A stretch of 64,000 nucleotides of DNA from Streptococcus vicugnae (lineage in GTDB: Bacteria > Bacillota > Bacilli > Lactobacillales > Streptococcaceae), in NCBI RefSeq assembly GCF_016461705.1, contig NZ_JAEMHW010000001.1, positions 434,001 through 498,000 of the forward strand. The letters run 5' to 3'. Below the pieces are notes generated by a model, which did no database searches, was not told the origin of the DNA, and saw only the letters and a program-made list of their open reading frames with translations. Both the position numbers and the translations under genes were made by a program. Of the stretch, positions 1-9,765 are shown in pieces (within the stretch, counting starts at the first letter, position 1; each line of letters begins with the position of its first letter).

Positions 1-806
1 GAGATTGAGAAATGTTCTTCAAGTCCCTTAAAATCAAGGTTAGAAGTGAAGAACGTTAAAAGATTTTCTTGCATACGATACTGAAGAATCACTTGAAGGA
101 CATCATCACGAATCCAAGAACTTTGTTGTTCAGCACCGATGTCATCCAAAACAAGAATTTCAGATTGCTTAATTTGGTCAATCTGTTCTTTTACAGTACC
201 TGTGTTGATAGCATTTTTGATATCCACACAAAAAGTTGGAAAATGCAAGAGAGTTATTGATTTACCATACTTAGCTGACAAGCGGTTAGCCAAATAGGCC
301 ATCAAATATGATTTCCCGACACCAAAAGTTCCAAAGACATAGAGTCCTTTTTGTGGTTTGTCCTCAAGATTTTTAATATAATCATTCAAATAATTATAAA
401 TCTCAATACGATTAGGATCTCCAAGGTCAATATCATCAGTTGAAATATGCTTAAGACTTGTTGGCAAACCAATCAATGTCACACGATTTTTGATATCCTG
501 ACGTTTTTTAGCTTCTACCAATTCACGAGTCTCTAGATAAATAACATCAGCGTAACCTTCATTCATACTAAGAGCTGGTTTATAGCCTTTTGCTACATAA
601 GAAGCATCTTGATTTTGAAACTTCTCACGTTCCACCATAAACTGATTAAACTTAGGAAGACTACGATTAATCTGCTCTTGAGTCAAGCCATTTGACGTGA
701 TAAAATCAGCAATTTCCTTATCCGCTAAAATAGCTTGAGTCAATTCATTAAGATCAATTCGACTTTGGCGAAGCTGTTTAGCCAAGGTTTGTCCGATTTT
801 TTCCAT
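1..806 (-). CDS. dnaI: Primosomal protein DnaI, helicase loader (3' end cut by window edge)
   Basis: DnaI loads the replicative helicase onto DNA together with DnaB and DnaD during initiation and restart. The start is ATG at 806 and the reading frame is open to position 1, so the C-terminus is missing. An N-terminal helicase-interaction region of about 130 residues precedes an AAA+ domain with Walker A GTFGVGKS near residues 159-166 and a VLDDIG Walker B further on. It lies 10 bases downstream of dnaB and is surely co-transcribed with nrdR-dnaB. The gene looks intact within the window; the identification rests on motif and gene order. Confidence 0.93.
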   Translation of the reverse strand, partial: MEKIGQTLAKQLRQSRIDLNELTQAILADKEIADFITSNGLTQEQINRSLPKFNQFMVEREKFQNQDASYVAKGYKPALSMNEGYADVIYLETRELVEAKKRQDIKNRVTLIGLPTSLKHISTDDIDLGDPNRIEIYNYLNDYIKNLEDKPQKGLYVFGTFGVGKSYLMAYLANRLSAKYGKSITLLHFPTFCVDIKNAINTGTVKEQIDQIKQSEILVLDDIGAEQQSSWIRDDVLQVILQYRMQENLLTFFTSNLDFKGLEEHFSI

Positions 807-816
807 CACTCACTCC

Positions 817-1968
817 TTAATCTTCTAACATGCTACGTCTAAGCTCTTCAAGTTTCGCTTTTTCTTCAGCTGTCGCAACATGCTTGTATTCTTTAGCTGT
901 CCACTCAGGGACATTGCTTTTAGTAACTTTCGCTTTTGCTTTACGTTCTTTATTTCGTTGTGCAAAACTACGCATTTTAAGAACTGCCGCTTCAGCTGTA
1001 GCAATTTTTTGGAAAGCAAAATCATTTGCTACCTTCATAATATAAGGTTTATTGATATTTGCCGACTGTGTTTTGTTTAAAGTGTAAAGAACCATAACGT
1101 TAATCACTTCATCTAGGAAATTCATATTAGCTAACTCTTCTAACACTTTACGCTCACTCTCGGTAACCACCGCACGACGAGGTGCCTTGATTTTTTCGAG
1201 AAATTCTTTAGCACTCGCTTGCTTAGCTTCTCGGATAATCACTTGTTCTTTAGCATCAAATTGGTCTTTACTTTGCGCACTACCAGATTTTTTTTGCTCA
1301 AGTTGTACAGTCATTCGTTGTGGGGAAATTTTCCCATTAATAGCTGTATTCTTTGCTAAACGATAGGTATCAAACCAATTCATTGTGTATTTATCAGCTA
1401 GGCTGTAAATTAAGACAACATCAGCCTTTTCGTCCTTAAATTGTAAGCCATCGCGTAACATCAAGCGTTCAAAACTATCTAAATCGAAATGATTCTTTGA
1501 TACTGTCTTTGGAACAGAAGGATTTTCATCCACTGAAAAAATATCAGAGAATTTTTTTGAAACATCACGCGCATTATCAGGTAATGTCACATCCAATTCT
1601 GCTACAGCTACTTCGCCAATTCTTTGTTCCAATAAACGGCGATAAATGGGATTAGCCAAAAAAGTTTCGCGATTCAAAGCAGGCTGTAACTTCAAGACAT
1701 AGGCGTCACGTGTTTGGTATAAAACCAATAAATCCACCGCTGTTAAAATCGCCAAAGCTTCCTCAACTTCCTGCATGCTAAGTTGTAAATGGTTGAGAAT
1801 TTCACTAAACTTGTGACGTTTTACACCATCATCAAAGAAAGACAAAAGATAATCATACAACAAAACCGCATGATTTCCAATGACTGGATGATAGAGCTGA
1901 GTTAAACTATCTGAATCCAACAAAACCTTGTTATTTTTGACATAAGAAAATTCATCAATCGGTCTCAT
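817..1968 (-). CDS. dnaB: Replication initiation / membrane attachment protein DnaB
   Basis: This is the Gram-positive DnaB (not the helicase), which acts with DnaD and DnaI to load helicase at oriC and at stalled forks. It is a 383-residue product of usual length for streptococci. The start [14 protein letters not shown] is typical, and the C-terminal half carries the lysine-rich DnaB/DnaD-like region. Its first 14 bases overlap the end of nrdR, and dnaI follows after 10 bases, giving the conserved nrdR-dnaB-dnaI operon. Nothing unusual is seen. Confidence 0.93.
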   Translation of the reverse strand: MRPIDEFSYVKNNKVLLDSDSLTQLYHPVIGNHAVLLYDYLLSFFDDGVKRHKFSEILNHLQLSMQEVEEALAILTAVDLLVLYQTRDAYVLKLQPALNRETFLANPIYRRLLEQRIGEVAVAELDVTLPDNARDVSKKFSDIFSVDENPSVPKTVSKNHFDLDSFERLMLRDGLQFKDEKADVVLIYSLADKYTMNWFDTYRLAKNTAINGKISPQRMTVQLEQKKSGSAQSKDQFDAKEQVIIREAKQASAKEFLEKIKAPRRAVVTESERKVLEELANMNFLDEVINVMVLYTLNKTQSANINKPYIMKVANDFAFQKIATAEAAVLKMRSFAQRNKERKAKAKVTKSNVPEWTAKEYKHVATAEEKAKLEELRRSMLED

Positions 1969-2449
1969 CTAGCTTACTTCTTTTCTTCTTACTACGCACG
2001 CGATTCGTAATTTGCTGAAGAAGTTCCTCAATCTCATCAACATCTTTAAATGATTTGTAAACTGAGGCAAAGCGAACATAAGTAATTTCATCAAGTTCAG
2101 CTAACTCATCCATCACAAGGTTACCAATCACAGTACTTGGAACTTCACTTTCGTATTCACTACGAATTCTTTGTTCAATACGTGACACGACTTGTTCAAT
2201 ATCATCACTGGATACTGGACGTTTTTGTGCACTTTGGAAAATGCCATTTAAGATTTTTTCTCGAGAAAATTGTTCACGCGTTCCATCTTTTTTAATGACT
2301 AACAAGGGTAGTTCTTCGACGCGTTCAAAGGTTGTAAAACGCGCATGACAATTTTCACATTCACGGCGTCGTCTAATAGCATTACCATCCTCAGCTTGAC
2401 GGCTATCAATGACGCTCGATTTATTATAATTACATTTTGGACAACGCAT
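1955..2449 (-). CDS. nrdR: Transcriptional repressor NrdR
   Basis: NrdR senses (d)ATP and represses ribonucleotide reductase genes. The 164-residue protein begins [13 protein letters not shown], an N-terminal zinc ribbon (Cys3, Cys6, Cys31, Cys34), followed by an ATP-cone domain from about residue 46. I chose ATG 2449 because it starts exactly at the zinc ribbon and has GGGGTG seven bases upstream. An upstream in-frame start at 2470 would add seven non-conserved residues. It is the first gene of nrdR-dnaB-dnaI. An extended -10 (TGTTAAAAT, minus strand) lies roughly 35 bases upstream. Confidence 0.95.
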   Translation of the reverse strand: MRCPKCNYNKSSVIDSRQAEDGNAIRRRRECENCHARFTTFERVEELPLLVIKKDGTREQFSREKILNGIFQSAQKRPVSSDDIEQVVSRIEQRIRSEYESEVPSTVIGNLVMDELAELDEITYVRFASVYKSFKDVDEIEELLQQITNRVRSKKKRSKLDETD

Positions 2450-2594
2450 ACAAACACCCCATTCTACCAATTATTCTAATACTTAATTTTAACATAAATT
2501 CAATCATTATGAAAGTAATACCAGTCCTACCTGGCTCAGTTGTCGCTTTCCCTTTTCTAAGAAAATATCATGTCATACTTTATTAGAAAAACGA

Positions 2595-2621
2595 ACAGAC
2601 CGAGAAGAGAGCTCAGTCTGT
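2595..2621 (-). terminator. Rho-independent terminator of covRS
   Basis: The two arms, 2595-2604 and 2612-2621, form a 10-bp stem with one G-U pair. On the minus strand it is followed by a T-rich run (TCGTTTTT). It lies just beyond the covS stop codon. Confidence 0.75.
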
Positions 2622-2630
2622 CTTTTAATG

Positions 2631-4100
2631 TTATTCTGCCATAACTCTCGGGATAACTAAAGTAAACTCAGTCCCCTCGTCAACAACGCTGCTGACACTA
2701 ACTTTAAGGTTATAAGCATCTACAATTTGCTTAAGAATGGCTAAACCAATCCCAAGCCCACCTTGTGTCGAAACACGATTTCGTGACTTATCCGTGCGAT
2801 AAAAACGTTCAAAAATATGATTTAAATCATCTTGTGAAATACCTTCACCCTCATCTCGAACTTTAACAATCGCATCATCACCTAAAACATCCAAAGTCAC
2901 ATGGATATTTTTACTACCTGAAGAATATTTAACGCCATTATCAATTAAAATCAAAATAGCCTGTTCAAAATGATGCTTGTAAATTTCAGCATAAATACAA
3001 TCATCAATTGTCGATGTCAATGAGAAACGAAAATCTGGATACAGAATACGGAAATTACCTAAAACAACTTCGATTGCCTGTCTTAAATCAGTAATTTCTC
3101 CCTTGTGAAGGTCAAAACTTCCTTGCACACGAACCATATCCAACATATCATTTACCATAATAGACATTCGATCAGCTTCATGGTATGCAGCATCAAGACT
3201 TTCACACAATATTTCAGGATCATCTTTCCCCCAACGTTGTAGCAACCCTAGGTGTCCTTTAATAACAGCAATCGGCGTTCTCAATTCGTGACTAACATCA
3301 CTAACAAAACGTGTTTGCCGCTTCGCATATCCTTCAATTTGCTCCAACATATTGTCAAAAGTTGCTGATAATTTCTCAATATCATCACCAGATTTAATAT
3401 CAGATCTCAAGGCTAAATCACTTGGATTTTCAGAAAGCTCTTCTAAAAACGCTTGAAAATCTCTCAACGGTTTTAACGAACGGTGAGAAACTACCATTAA
3501 TAGTTTAAAAATCAAACAAGCTTCAATCAGTTCAGAAACCAGTAAAATCGCGACTAAAGCGTGACGTGCCATATAGTAAGAAGCAAAGCCTTGGTAAACT
3601 GTTACGTAGCCAATAACCTCGCGACTATCTTTAGAATAAACCTTTTCACTTTGATAAAAACCACTAAAAGCTGGTGAACGATGTGTAGTCGTTTCACCAA
3701 CTTTTCCGATTTTTATTGTTGATAACACTTTATTGGTTGTCAAAACTAATTGTTTATTTTTATCATAAATAGAAACATCTTGATTATCAAAAATCAAATC
3801 ATCAATACCACCTTGCTTGTCAAAAACATAGGTTTTATTGCCATCTTCAACAAGTGAACCGGTTGCATTGAATTGTTCCAACAAGTCTAATAAATTACCC
3901 TCAGTTAAAGAGGTTTCTTTAGACAAAAACTCCCTAACAACTTCAGTAGCTTGTTCAGTGTTGTAGCGGTCTTGTGCAAGAAAAACTCGAGTCACCCCGA
4001 TATAAACAAGCAAATTAAAGACCGATAAAATGAGCAAGACCCACTGAAGAGACGTTAAGGAAATTTTTTTAGATAATGACTTTTTAAAGCACTTTATCAT
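2631..4100 (-). CDS. covS: Sensor histidine kinase CovS (CsrS)
   Basis: CovS is the membrane kinase partner of CovR, responding in group A streptococci to Mg2+, stress and LL-37. The 489-residue protein has TM segments near residues 19-41 and 181-204 that flank an extracellular sensor. A HAMP linker follows, then HisKA with SHELRTP (His271) and a HATPase domain with N, G1 (DEGEGIS) and G2 (GGLGIGLAI) boxes. The start ATG shares one base with the covR stop (TAATG), implying translational coupling. The gene is complete and no inactivating change is seen, which matters because covS is often mutated in virulent isolates of other species. Confidence 0.95.
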   Translation of the reverse strand: MIKCFKKSLSKKISLTSLQWVLLILSVFNLLVYIGVTRVFLAQDRYNTEQATEVVREFLSKETSLTEGNLLDLLEQFNATGSLVEDGNKTYVFDKQGGIDDLIFDNQDVSIYDKNKQLVLTTNKVLSTIKIGKVGETTTHRSPAFSGFYQSEKVYSKDSREVIGYVTVYQGFASYYMARHALVAILLVSELIEACLIFKLLMVVSHRSLKPLRDFQAFLEELSENPSDLALRSDIKSGDDIEKLSATFDNMLEQIEGYAKRQTRFVSDVSHELRTPIAVIKGHLGLLQRWGKDDPEILCESLDAAYHEADRMSIMVNDMLDMVRVQGSFDLHKGEITDLRQAIEVVLGNFRILYPDFRFSLTSTIDDCIYAEIYKHHFEQAILILIDNGVKYSSGSKNIHVTLDVLGDDAIVKVRDEGEGISQDDLNHIFERFYRTDKSRNRVSTQGGLGIGLAILKQIVDAYNLKVSVSSVVDEGTEFTLVIPRVMAE

Positions 4101-4792
4101 TATTTTTCTCGAATAATATAACCCATTCCACGAACAGTTTGGATATATGATTCTTTACCAGGAATATCTACCTTACCACGAAGGTAACGGATGTAAACAT
4201 CCACGACATTTGTTTCAATGTCAGTATCATAACGCCAAACACTTGCCAAAAGTTCTTCACGTGTCATCACGCGATTAACATTTGAAAGAAGTACGCTTAA
4301 CAAATCATATTCACGTTTTGTTAATGAAATTTCATCATCACCACGTACTGCAGAACGATTTTGTGGATTTAAACGAAGTCCTAATAGACCTTCTTTTGCT
4401 TGACCTTCTTTGTCTTGTTTAGAATTAGCATCTTGACGACGGAATACAGCACGAACACGAGCCAATAATTCTTCAATTGCAAATGGTTTTACAATGTAAT
4501 CATCTGCTCCACGGTCAAGACCAGCAACAATATCCATAATAGAATCACGAGCTGTCATCATGATGATTGAAGTGTCTTTTTCTAAACGAAGTCGACGTGT
4601 GATTTCGAATCCGTCCATATCAGGCAACATCAAGTCCAATAGAATCAAATCGAAATCATCATCTAAAGCTGTTTGGAGCCCCAAACGTCCATTTGTCTCA
4701 ACAACTACTGAATACCCCTCATGTTGTAATTCTAAAGACACAAAGCGCGCAAGATTTTTTTCATCCTCAATAATTAAAATCTTTTTACTCAT
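4100..4792 (-). CDS. covR: Response regulator CovR (CsrR), OmpR/PhoB family
   Basis: CovR is a global, mainly repressive regulator of surface and virulence genes. The 230-residue protein has a receiver domain with phospho-acceptor Asp53 in LLLDLMLPDMDGFE and the serine/threonine-kinase target Thr65 at the same position as in S. pyogenes. A C-terminal winged helix ends MGYIIREK. ATG 4792 (MSKKILIIEDE) is preferred over a TTG at 4801 because AAGG lies nine bases upstream of the ATG and homologues start there. The 240-base region before it holds one ATTAGA (CovR ATTARA core, minus strand, 4830-4835), consistent with but not proving autoregulation. Confidence 0.95.
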   Translation of the reverse strand: MSKKILIIEDEKNLARFVSLELQHEGYSVVVETNGRLGLQTALDDDFDLILLDLMLPDMDGFEITRRLRLEKDTSIIMMTARDSIMDIVAGLDRGADDYIVKPFAIEELLARVRAVFRRQDANSKQDKEGQAKEGLLGLRLNPQNRSAVRGDDEISLTKREYDLLSVLLSNVNRVMTREELLASVWRYDTDIETNVVDVYIRYLRGKVDIPGKESYIQTVRGMGYIIREK

Positions 4793-5033
4793 TGTCACCA
4801 ACCTTTTATTTAATGTAAAGATTATAAAATCTAATAATTTGCCTAGTACACAGCTATCGTTACCGTTTTAATTTTCGTTCAATTTATGAGAAAAAATCCA
4901 TCCATCACTCTATCCCTTTTTAATACAATTCTCAAAAATGACCTACTCAGCCAAGTATACTATATTGCTCTAAAAGTATATCAAAGTGTAAACGATAATT
5001 CAAGAAAATTTTATCTTTTTAATGAAAATTATA
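4793..5033 (-). promoter_or_regulatory. covR upstream region with weak promoter candidate
   Basis: A minus-strand TTGATA (4979-4984) and TATACT (4954-4959) are separated by 19 bases, a poor spacing; another TATAAT-like hexamer is at 4822-4827. An ATTAGA motif (4830-4835) matches the CovR core ATTARA. The region is AT-rich, so chance matches are likely. Confidence 0.3.
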
Positions 5034-5573
5034 TTAATCTTCAAACAAGCCATTTAAGGCAGAAAATGGGTTATTTTCCTTTTTCTTTTCATTTTGTAAT
5101 GCCTCATATTGATCTTCTGTCATGACTGACCAATTTTGACCTGAAGGCATATCATCTGATTGACGTTCGTCGTCACTCAAAACTTGCATTGGAATTGTCA
5201 AAAGAATATTATCGATTGCACTTTCTTCCAAATCAATAAAAGCATCTTCTAGTACTAAAGCAAGATTTTCTTTAACTAAATCTTCTTTAGCGTGAAGATC
5301 AGCGGACTCAACAAAAACCTCTGATACTTCTTCAACCTGGTGAACATCCACAGGTTGCATAGAGCGACTAGATGGCAATGTAATAGTATAATCCAATCGA
5401 TAGTTCAAAAGATACAATCCATCATCATATGAAACAATTCCGTTTACTGAAACTTCTTTTACATCTAAAACTTCACTTGAGCGTTGCATTAATTTTTCTT
5501 TAATATTCAAAGATTCATTAAAAGCAATCCCCTCAGTATTTTTCTTTATTTCTGAAATAGCTATCATCAACAT
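5034..5573 (-). CDS. DUF177 (YceD) family protein
   Basis: DUF177/YceD proteins are small acidic proteins linked in other bacteria to ribosome and 23S rRNA maturation; the exact role in streptococci is unknown. The product of about 179 residues begins MLMIAISEIKK and carries the family's YDDGLYLLNYRLDYT and LPSSRSM blocks. An acidic C-terminus ends FSALNGLFED. The ATG at 5573 lies four bases after AAGGGG and a second ATG at 5567 lies ten bases after it; either could be used. The usual rpmF neighbour of other phyla is absent here. It sits alone between htpX and covR. Confidence 0.8.
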   Translation of the reverse strand: MLMIAISEIKKNTEGIAFNESLNIKEKLMQRSSEVLDVKEVSVNGIVSYDDGLYLLNYRLDYTITLPSSRSMQPVDVHQVEEVSEVFVESADLHAKEDLVKENLALVLEDAFIDLEESAIDNILLTIPMQVLSDDERQSDDMPSGQNWSVMTEDQYEALQNEKKKENNPFSALNGLFED

Positions 5574-5681
5574 TCTACCCCTTTTAAATTTCCATACCAT
5601 TATATCAGCTTTTTTAGCTCTTGTCTTTATGTTATTGATGTCAAATCCACTATCGTAAAAAAATTATTTATTATTTTATAA

Positions 5682-5706
5682 AAAGCTCACAATAAATGCG
5701 AGCTTT
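5682..5706 (-). terminator. Terminator of lemA-htpX
   Basis: Arms 5682-5691 and 5697-5706 form a 10-bp stem with one G-U pair around a 5-base loop. A T-rich stretch follows on the minus strand, just after the htpX stop. Confidence 0.75.
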
Positions 5707-5713
5707 CACTATT

Positions 5714-6613
5714 TTACATATGACGGAGACGATCAATACGATCTGCAATAGAAGGGTGTGTATTGAATAGAGAACTTAGGCGTTCACCTTTTTTAAGTGG
5801 GTCATTAATATACAATGCAGCACTTGCTTGGTCTACTGGATGATGCATTGGTGAAGAATTTTCAAGCTTTTGAAGTGCCTTAATCATGCCTTCTGAGTTA
5901 CGAGTCAATTCAACAGAGCTAGCGTCAGCAAGAAATTCACGTTGACGTGAAATAGCAAGTTGAACTAGAGTCGCTGCCAGAGGAGCCAAGATCAATGAAA
6001 TCAATGATAATATTAGCACAATAATTCCCATTGCTCCTTCATCTCGATCATTAGAACGTCGACGATTGCCACCACCAAACCACATCATTCGGCTACCAAA
6101 ACTAGCAATCATGGTTACAGCGCTAGCAAGAGCCACTGCAATTGTTGAAATACGAATATCATAATTGCGAATATGACTAACTTCGTGTCCAATAACACCT
6201 TCAAGTTCTTCACGATTCATTAAAGCTAACAAACCAGTGGTTGCTGCTACAGCTGCATTTTCTGGACTTGATCCAGTTGCAAAAGCATTAAGCGAGTCAT
6301 CTTCCACAATAAAAACACGTGGCATTGGAATTTGGGCAACCATGGCCATGTCTTCAACGATATGATAAAGTTGTGGTGCTTCTTCTTCACTTACCTCACG
6401 CGCATTATTCATAGACATCACGACATTAGTTGATTGAAAAATCATACTCACTGCGTAAATGCCACCAATAATCAAAGCAATAACAACACCAAAGCTTAAG
6501 CTATCCAACCAAAGATAACCCACGGCTGCACCAATCGCAGCCAAAATCAAGAAGAAAACAAATAGCAAAACAACCGTTTTACGTTTGTTGCTAGCAATTT
6601 GATCATATAACAT
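5714..6613 (-). CDS. htpX: Membrane zinc metalloprotease HtpX
   Basis: HtpX is an M48 membrane protease taking part in membrane-protein quality control. It has 299 residues, the usual streptococcal length. Two N-terminal TM segments lie at about residues 14-35 and 40-62, the zinc motif HEVSH at 143-147, and two further TM segments downstream. ATG 6613 ([13 protein letters not shown]) is the conserved start; an in-frame extension to 6655 has no family support. lemA lies 117 bases upstream on the same strand, the classical lemA-htpX pair. A small hairpin (6687-6708) sits between the two genes. Confidence 0.94.
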   Translation of the reverse strand: MLYDQIASNKRKTVVLLFVFFLILAAIGAAVGYLWLDSLSFGVVIALIIGGIYAVSMIFQSTNVVMSMNNAREVSEEEAPQLYHIVEDMAMVAQIPMPRVFIVEDDSLNAFATGSSPENAAVAATTGLLALMNREELEGVIGHEVSHIRNYDIRISTIAVALASAVTMIASFGSRMMWFGGGNRRRSNDRDEGAMGIIVLILSLISLILAPLAATLVQLAISRQREFLADASSVELTRNSEGMIKALQKLENSSPMHHPVDQASAALYINDPLKKGERLSSLFNTHPSIADRIDRLRHM

Positions 6614-6730
6614 AATGTTCTTTCTAACTGAAAGAGCCCCTTTAAGCCTTATCAACTACCTAAAGAGACTCCTTACTATCCCTTTCTTTTAAGATAATTG
6701 TCTTAAAAAATTGTCGCATAATCCAATTGA

Positions 6731-7282
6731 TTAAAAATCAAATGATACTTTTGGTGTTTCTTTTTCATCTTCAGGTGTTTCCAAGAATTGACTTGGTTTA
6801 AATCCGAAAAGACCTGCAATAATGTTAGTTGGGAATGTTTCCAATTTCACGTTGTAGTTTGCTGTAGTTGTGTTGAACAATTGACGTGAATAAGAAATTT
6901 TATTTTCAGTATTTGTCAACTCGTCTTGCAATTTAATAAAGCTATTGTTTGCTTTTAATTCAGGATAATTTTCAGCTACCGCAATCAAACCTGACAATTG
7001 TTTTGTAAGAGCGTTTGAAGCATGCATAGCTTCTGCAGGAGTTTGTGCTTGAGCTACTTGGCTACGTAATTCTGTAATTTTAGCAAATGTTTTTTCTTCG
7101 TAAGCAGCATATCCTTTAACTGTTTCAATCAAATTTGGGATAAGATCGTTACGACGTTTTAGTTGAACATCAATTTGACTCCAAGATTCTTTGGTTTGCA
7201 TGCGGCTTTTAACAAGTCCATTATAAGCAGTAACTCCCCAGAGTACTAGGACAGCAACGATAGCAATAATAATAAAAATCAT
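6731..7282 (-). CDS. lemA: LemA family protein
   Basis: LemA proteins are single-pass membrane proteins with a long helical bundle and unknown biochemical function; they are commonly encoded beside htpX. The 183-residue product starts [16 protein letters not shown], a single TM segment, followed by the conserved [23 protein letters not shown] 7282 has GAGGAGG five bases upstream, so the longer frame to 7309 is rejected. A well-formed extended -10 promoter lies at 7390-7417, and the roughly 100-base leader contains a large imperfect palindrome. Confidence 0.92.
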   Translation of the reverse strand: MIFIIIAIVAVLVLWGVTAYNGLVKSRMQTKESWSQIDVQLKRRNDLIPNLIETVKGYAAYEEKTFAKITELRSQVAQAQTPAEAMHASNALTKQLSGLIAVAENYPELKANNSFIKLQDELTNTENKISYSRQLFNTTTANYNVKLETFPTNIIAGLFGFKPSQFLETPEDEKETPKVSFDF

Positions 7283-7321
7283 AAATTCCTCCTCGGGTAT
7301 GACACCCATTCTAACTGAATT

Positions 7322-7357
7322 AAGCTTTCTAACCCCTAGGCTCTAGGTAAAAAGCTT
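7322..7357 (-). repeat. 36-base imperfect palindrome in the lemA leader
   Basis: AAGCTTT at 7322-7328 is mirrored by AAAGCTT at 7351-7357, with a CCTAGG core and partial pairing between. It lies between the lemA promoter and its ribosome-binding site, so it may act as an mRNA hairpin or as a protein-binding site. Confidence 0.45.
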
Positions 7358-7389
7358 CCTACGAAAACGATTTAAATCCTTCCAAGACC

Positions 7390-7417
7390 ATTATATCAAT
7401 TTTCATGTCATTCTAAA
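7390..7417 (-). promoter_or_regulatory. lemA-htpX promoter
   Basis: On the minus strand TTTAGA (7412-7417) and a consensus TATAAT (7390-7395) are 16 bases apart, with TG one base ahead of the -10 (extended -10). Confidence 0.65.
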
Positions 7418-7506
7418 AGAAAATAGCTATAGAATACTAAAATACTCTGACAATTTCCCCCTTAGACCAAAATAGGTCCTAGATATCACTCCTAAATTTT
7501 TTATGG

Positions 7507-7512
7507 TAAAAT
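7507..7512 (+). promoter_or_regulatory. Probable extended -10 for rsmG
   Basis: TGGTAAAAT at 7504-7512 is an extended -10 about 80 bases before rsmG; no convincing -35 is visible. The rest of the 7283-7589 gap holds the divergent lemA promoter and leader palindrome. Confidence 0.4.
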
Positions 7513-7589
7513 AAGATGATATAGATTGAAATGGAAAGGACACTTAAAGAAATACGATTTTGATTAATCACTTTCTTTAAATTTAACAC

Positions 7590-8303
7590 ATGACACCTGA
7601 AGAATTTTATGACAGACTTCATCAGCAAGGTTTTGACTTGACTGATACTCAAAAGAAACAATTTGAACGTTACTTTGAACTTTTGGTTGAATGGAATCAA
7701 AAAATCAATTTGACAGCCATCACAGATAAAGAAGGCGTCTACCTCAAACATTTTTATGATTCTATCGCACCCGTTTTGCAAGGTAAAATCACTAATCAAG
7801 CCATTCGACTTTTGGACATTGGAGCTGGCGCTGGTTTTCCAAGTATTCCTATTAAAATCTTGTGTCCAGATATTGATGTTACAATCATTGATTCTCTAAA
7901 CAAACGCATCAATTTCCTTAATCTCTTAGCAGAAGAGCTGGGTCTAGATGGCGTTCATTTCTACCATGGCCGTGCTGAAGATTATGGACAAGATAAAGCA
8001 TTCCGCGCTAGCTATGACATCGTTACAGCACGTGCAGTAGCTCGTCTTCAAGTTTTGACTGAATTAACCATTCCTTTCTTAAAAGTTGGTGGTCAGTTAA
8101 TTGCTCTTAAAGCATCTGCTGCTGAAGAAGAATTGGCTGATGCTAAAAATGCCATGTCAGTTCTCTTTTCAAAACTCATTGAAAACTATCATTATGAATT
8201 ACCAAATGGTGATAGTCGTCAAATCACAATACTTGAAAAGAAAAAAGAAACTCCAAACAAATACCCACGTAAGGCGGGTATGCCAAATAAAAAACCTCTT
8301 TAA
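7590..8303 (+). CDS. rsmG: 16S rRNA (guanine-527-N7) methyltransferase RsmG (GidB)
   Basis: RsmG methylates G527 of 16S rRNA using S-adenosylmethionine; its loss gives low-level streptomycin resistance. The 237-residue protein has the typical N-terminal helix [14 protein letters not shown], the NLTAI block, the SAM motif [13 protein letters not shown] near residues 73-85 and VTARAVARL further on. The length is normal. It is followed by a perfect 11-bp hairpin and then ktrB on the same strand. Confidence 0.95.
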   Translation: MTPEEFYDRLHQQGFDLTDTQKKQFERYFELLVEWNQKINLTAITDKEGVYLKHFYDSIAPVLQGKITNQAIRLLDIGAGAGFPSIPIKILCPDIDVTIIDSLNKRINFLNLLAEELGLDGVHFYHGRAEDYGQDKAFRASYDIVTARAVARLQVLTELTIPFLKVGGQLIALKASAAEEELADAKNAMSVLFSKLIENYHYELPNGDSRQITILEKKKETPNKYPRKAGMPNKKPL

Positions 8304-8318
8304 TGGGATAATATTGAA

Positions 8319-8351
8319 AATTAAGTGGCTCTATTTAATGGCCACTTAATT
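8319..8351 (+). terminator. Hairpin between rsmG and ktrB
   Basis: Arms 8319-8329 and 8341-8351 are perfectly complementary (11 bp) around an 11-base loop, but only a weak T-rich tail follows. It may be a partial terminator or an mRNA-processing element. Confidence 0.5.
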
Positions 8352-8379
8352 ACTATTCTTTATGGAAAGGGATATTCAA

Positions 8380-9753
8380 TTGACTAGATTTTTAAAACGG
8401 CTATCTGGTACCCAACGGCTAACTTTTAGCTTCTTGATTGTTATTTTAGTAGGTAGTATCTTACTCTCACTTCCTATTACGCATTACCAAAATGCCCCAG
8501 CAACAACTTATATCGATCATTTGTTTACTGTAGTTTCTATGGTTTGTGTGACCGGCTTGTCTGTCTTTCCTGTTGCTGATATCTACAACGGACTTGGACA
8601 AGTTATTGCTGTCATTTTGATGCAAATCGGTGGGCTTGGACTGGTTACATTACTGGCTGTTAGCACCTATATTCTTAGAAAACGAATGAATTTATCTGAG
8701 CAAAACATTTTACAATCTGCTCTAAACTATGACAATAGTGGTCATCTTAAACGTTATTTATTTAACGTCTATAAAATTACTTTTATTATTGAAGCCTTGA
8801 TTGCAGCACTATTTCTCATTGACTTTATTCCGAGATTTGGACTAGGGCATGGAATTTTCAATGCTATCTTTCTGGCAGTTTCCGCTTTTTGTAATGCTGG
8901 ATTTGATAATCTTGGCGGAGATAGTTTAAAACCGTTCGTTTTAAATCCACTCCTTAACCTTCTCTTTATGACCTTAATTGTATCAGGGGGAATCGGGTTT
9001 ACTGTTTGGGTTGATATCAAACGAGCTATTAAACAATTCTTTACTGATAGACCTCGTCGTCTGAAGACTTTTACTCGTCAATTAAGTAATCAAACGCGTC
9101 TAGTGCTAATAACAACAGCTGTTATTCTCTTACTTGGGACTGTGATAACATGGCTCTTTGAAGCTAATAATCCTAAAACAATTGGTCACTACAATCTTTT
9201 CCAACAATTTATGGTTAGCCTATTTCAAACAGTCACAATGAGGACTGCTGGTTTTGCAACAATTTCTTATTTAGATACGCATCCTGCTACCAATATCCTT
9301 TACATGATTCAAATGATTATCGGTGGGGCACCTGGTGGTACTGCCGGTGGGGTAAAAGTAACGACCGTAGCCATGACTTTCTTACTCTTTAAGTCAGAGT
9401 TAGCTGGTCAAACAGAAGTAACTTTCCGTCACCGCATTATTCCAAATCGAGTAATCAAACAAACCTTGACAGTTTTAATTTTCTTCTTTTCTGTCTTAAT
9501 TGTTGGCTACATTCTTTTACTTGAATTTGAACCTAACCACACGCCAATGGCTTTACTATTCGAATCAGTATCTGCTATTGCGACAGTAGGTGTCTCTATG
9601 GATTTGACGCCACAATTATCGACAGGTGGAAGACTTATTATCATGGCAATGATGTTCATCGGACGTGTCGGTCCGCTTACCGTTCTCCTTAGTCTTCTTC
9701 AAAAGAAAGAAAAAGATATTCAATACGCACAGACAAATATTACAGTCGGTTAG
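8380..9753 (+). CDS. ktrB: KtrB, membrane subunit of the Na+-dependent K+ uptake system
   Basis: This is the K+ channel-like translocating subunit of the Trk/Ktr/HKT superfamily. Four membrane-pore-membrane repeats are visible with filter glycines in VTGLSV, FCNAGF, MRTAGF and TVGVS. I place the start at TTG 8380: the in-frame ATG at 8362 has no ribosome-binding site before it, whereas GGAAAGG (8365-8371) lies eight bases before TTG 8380. That gives 457 residues starting with TRFLKRLSGTQRLTFSF. ktrA follows after 12 bases and supplies the nucleotide-binding ring. The ATG start remains possible. Confidence 0.92.
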   Translation: MTRFLKRLSGTQRLTFSFLIVILVGSILLSLPITHYQNAPATTYIDHLFTVVSMVCVTGLSVFPVADIYNGLGQVIAVILMQIGGLGLVTLLAVSTYILRKRMNLSEQNILQSALNYDNSGHLKRYLFNVYKITFIIEALIAALFLIDFIPRFGLGHGIFNAIFLAVSAFCNAGFDNLGGDSLKPFVLNPLLNLLFMTLIVSGGIGFTVWVDIKRAIKQFFTDRPRRLKTFTRQLSNQTRLVLITTAVILLLGTVITWLFEANNPKTIGHYNLFQQFMVSLFQTVTMRTAGFATISYLDTHPATNILYMIQMIIGGAPGGTAGGVKVTTVAMTFLLFKSELAGQTEVTFRHRIIPNRVIKQTLTVLIFFFSVLIVGYILLLEFEPNHTPMALLFESVSAIATVGVSMDLTPQLSTGGRLIIMAMMFIGRVGPLTVLLSLLQKKEKDIQYAQTNITVG

Positions 9754-9765
9754 AGAGGGAAATTT

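Noticed and set aside
7479..7799. 106-codon minus-strand ORF across the start of rsmG
   Set aside because: It is antisense to rsmG, has no family features and lacks a convincing ribosome-binding site.
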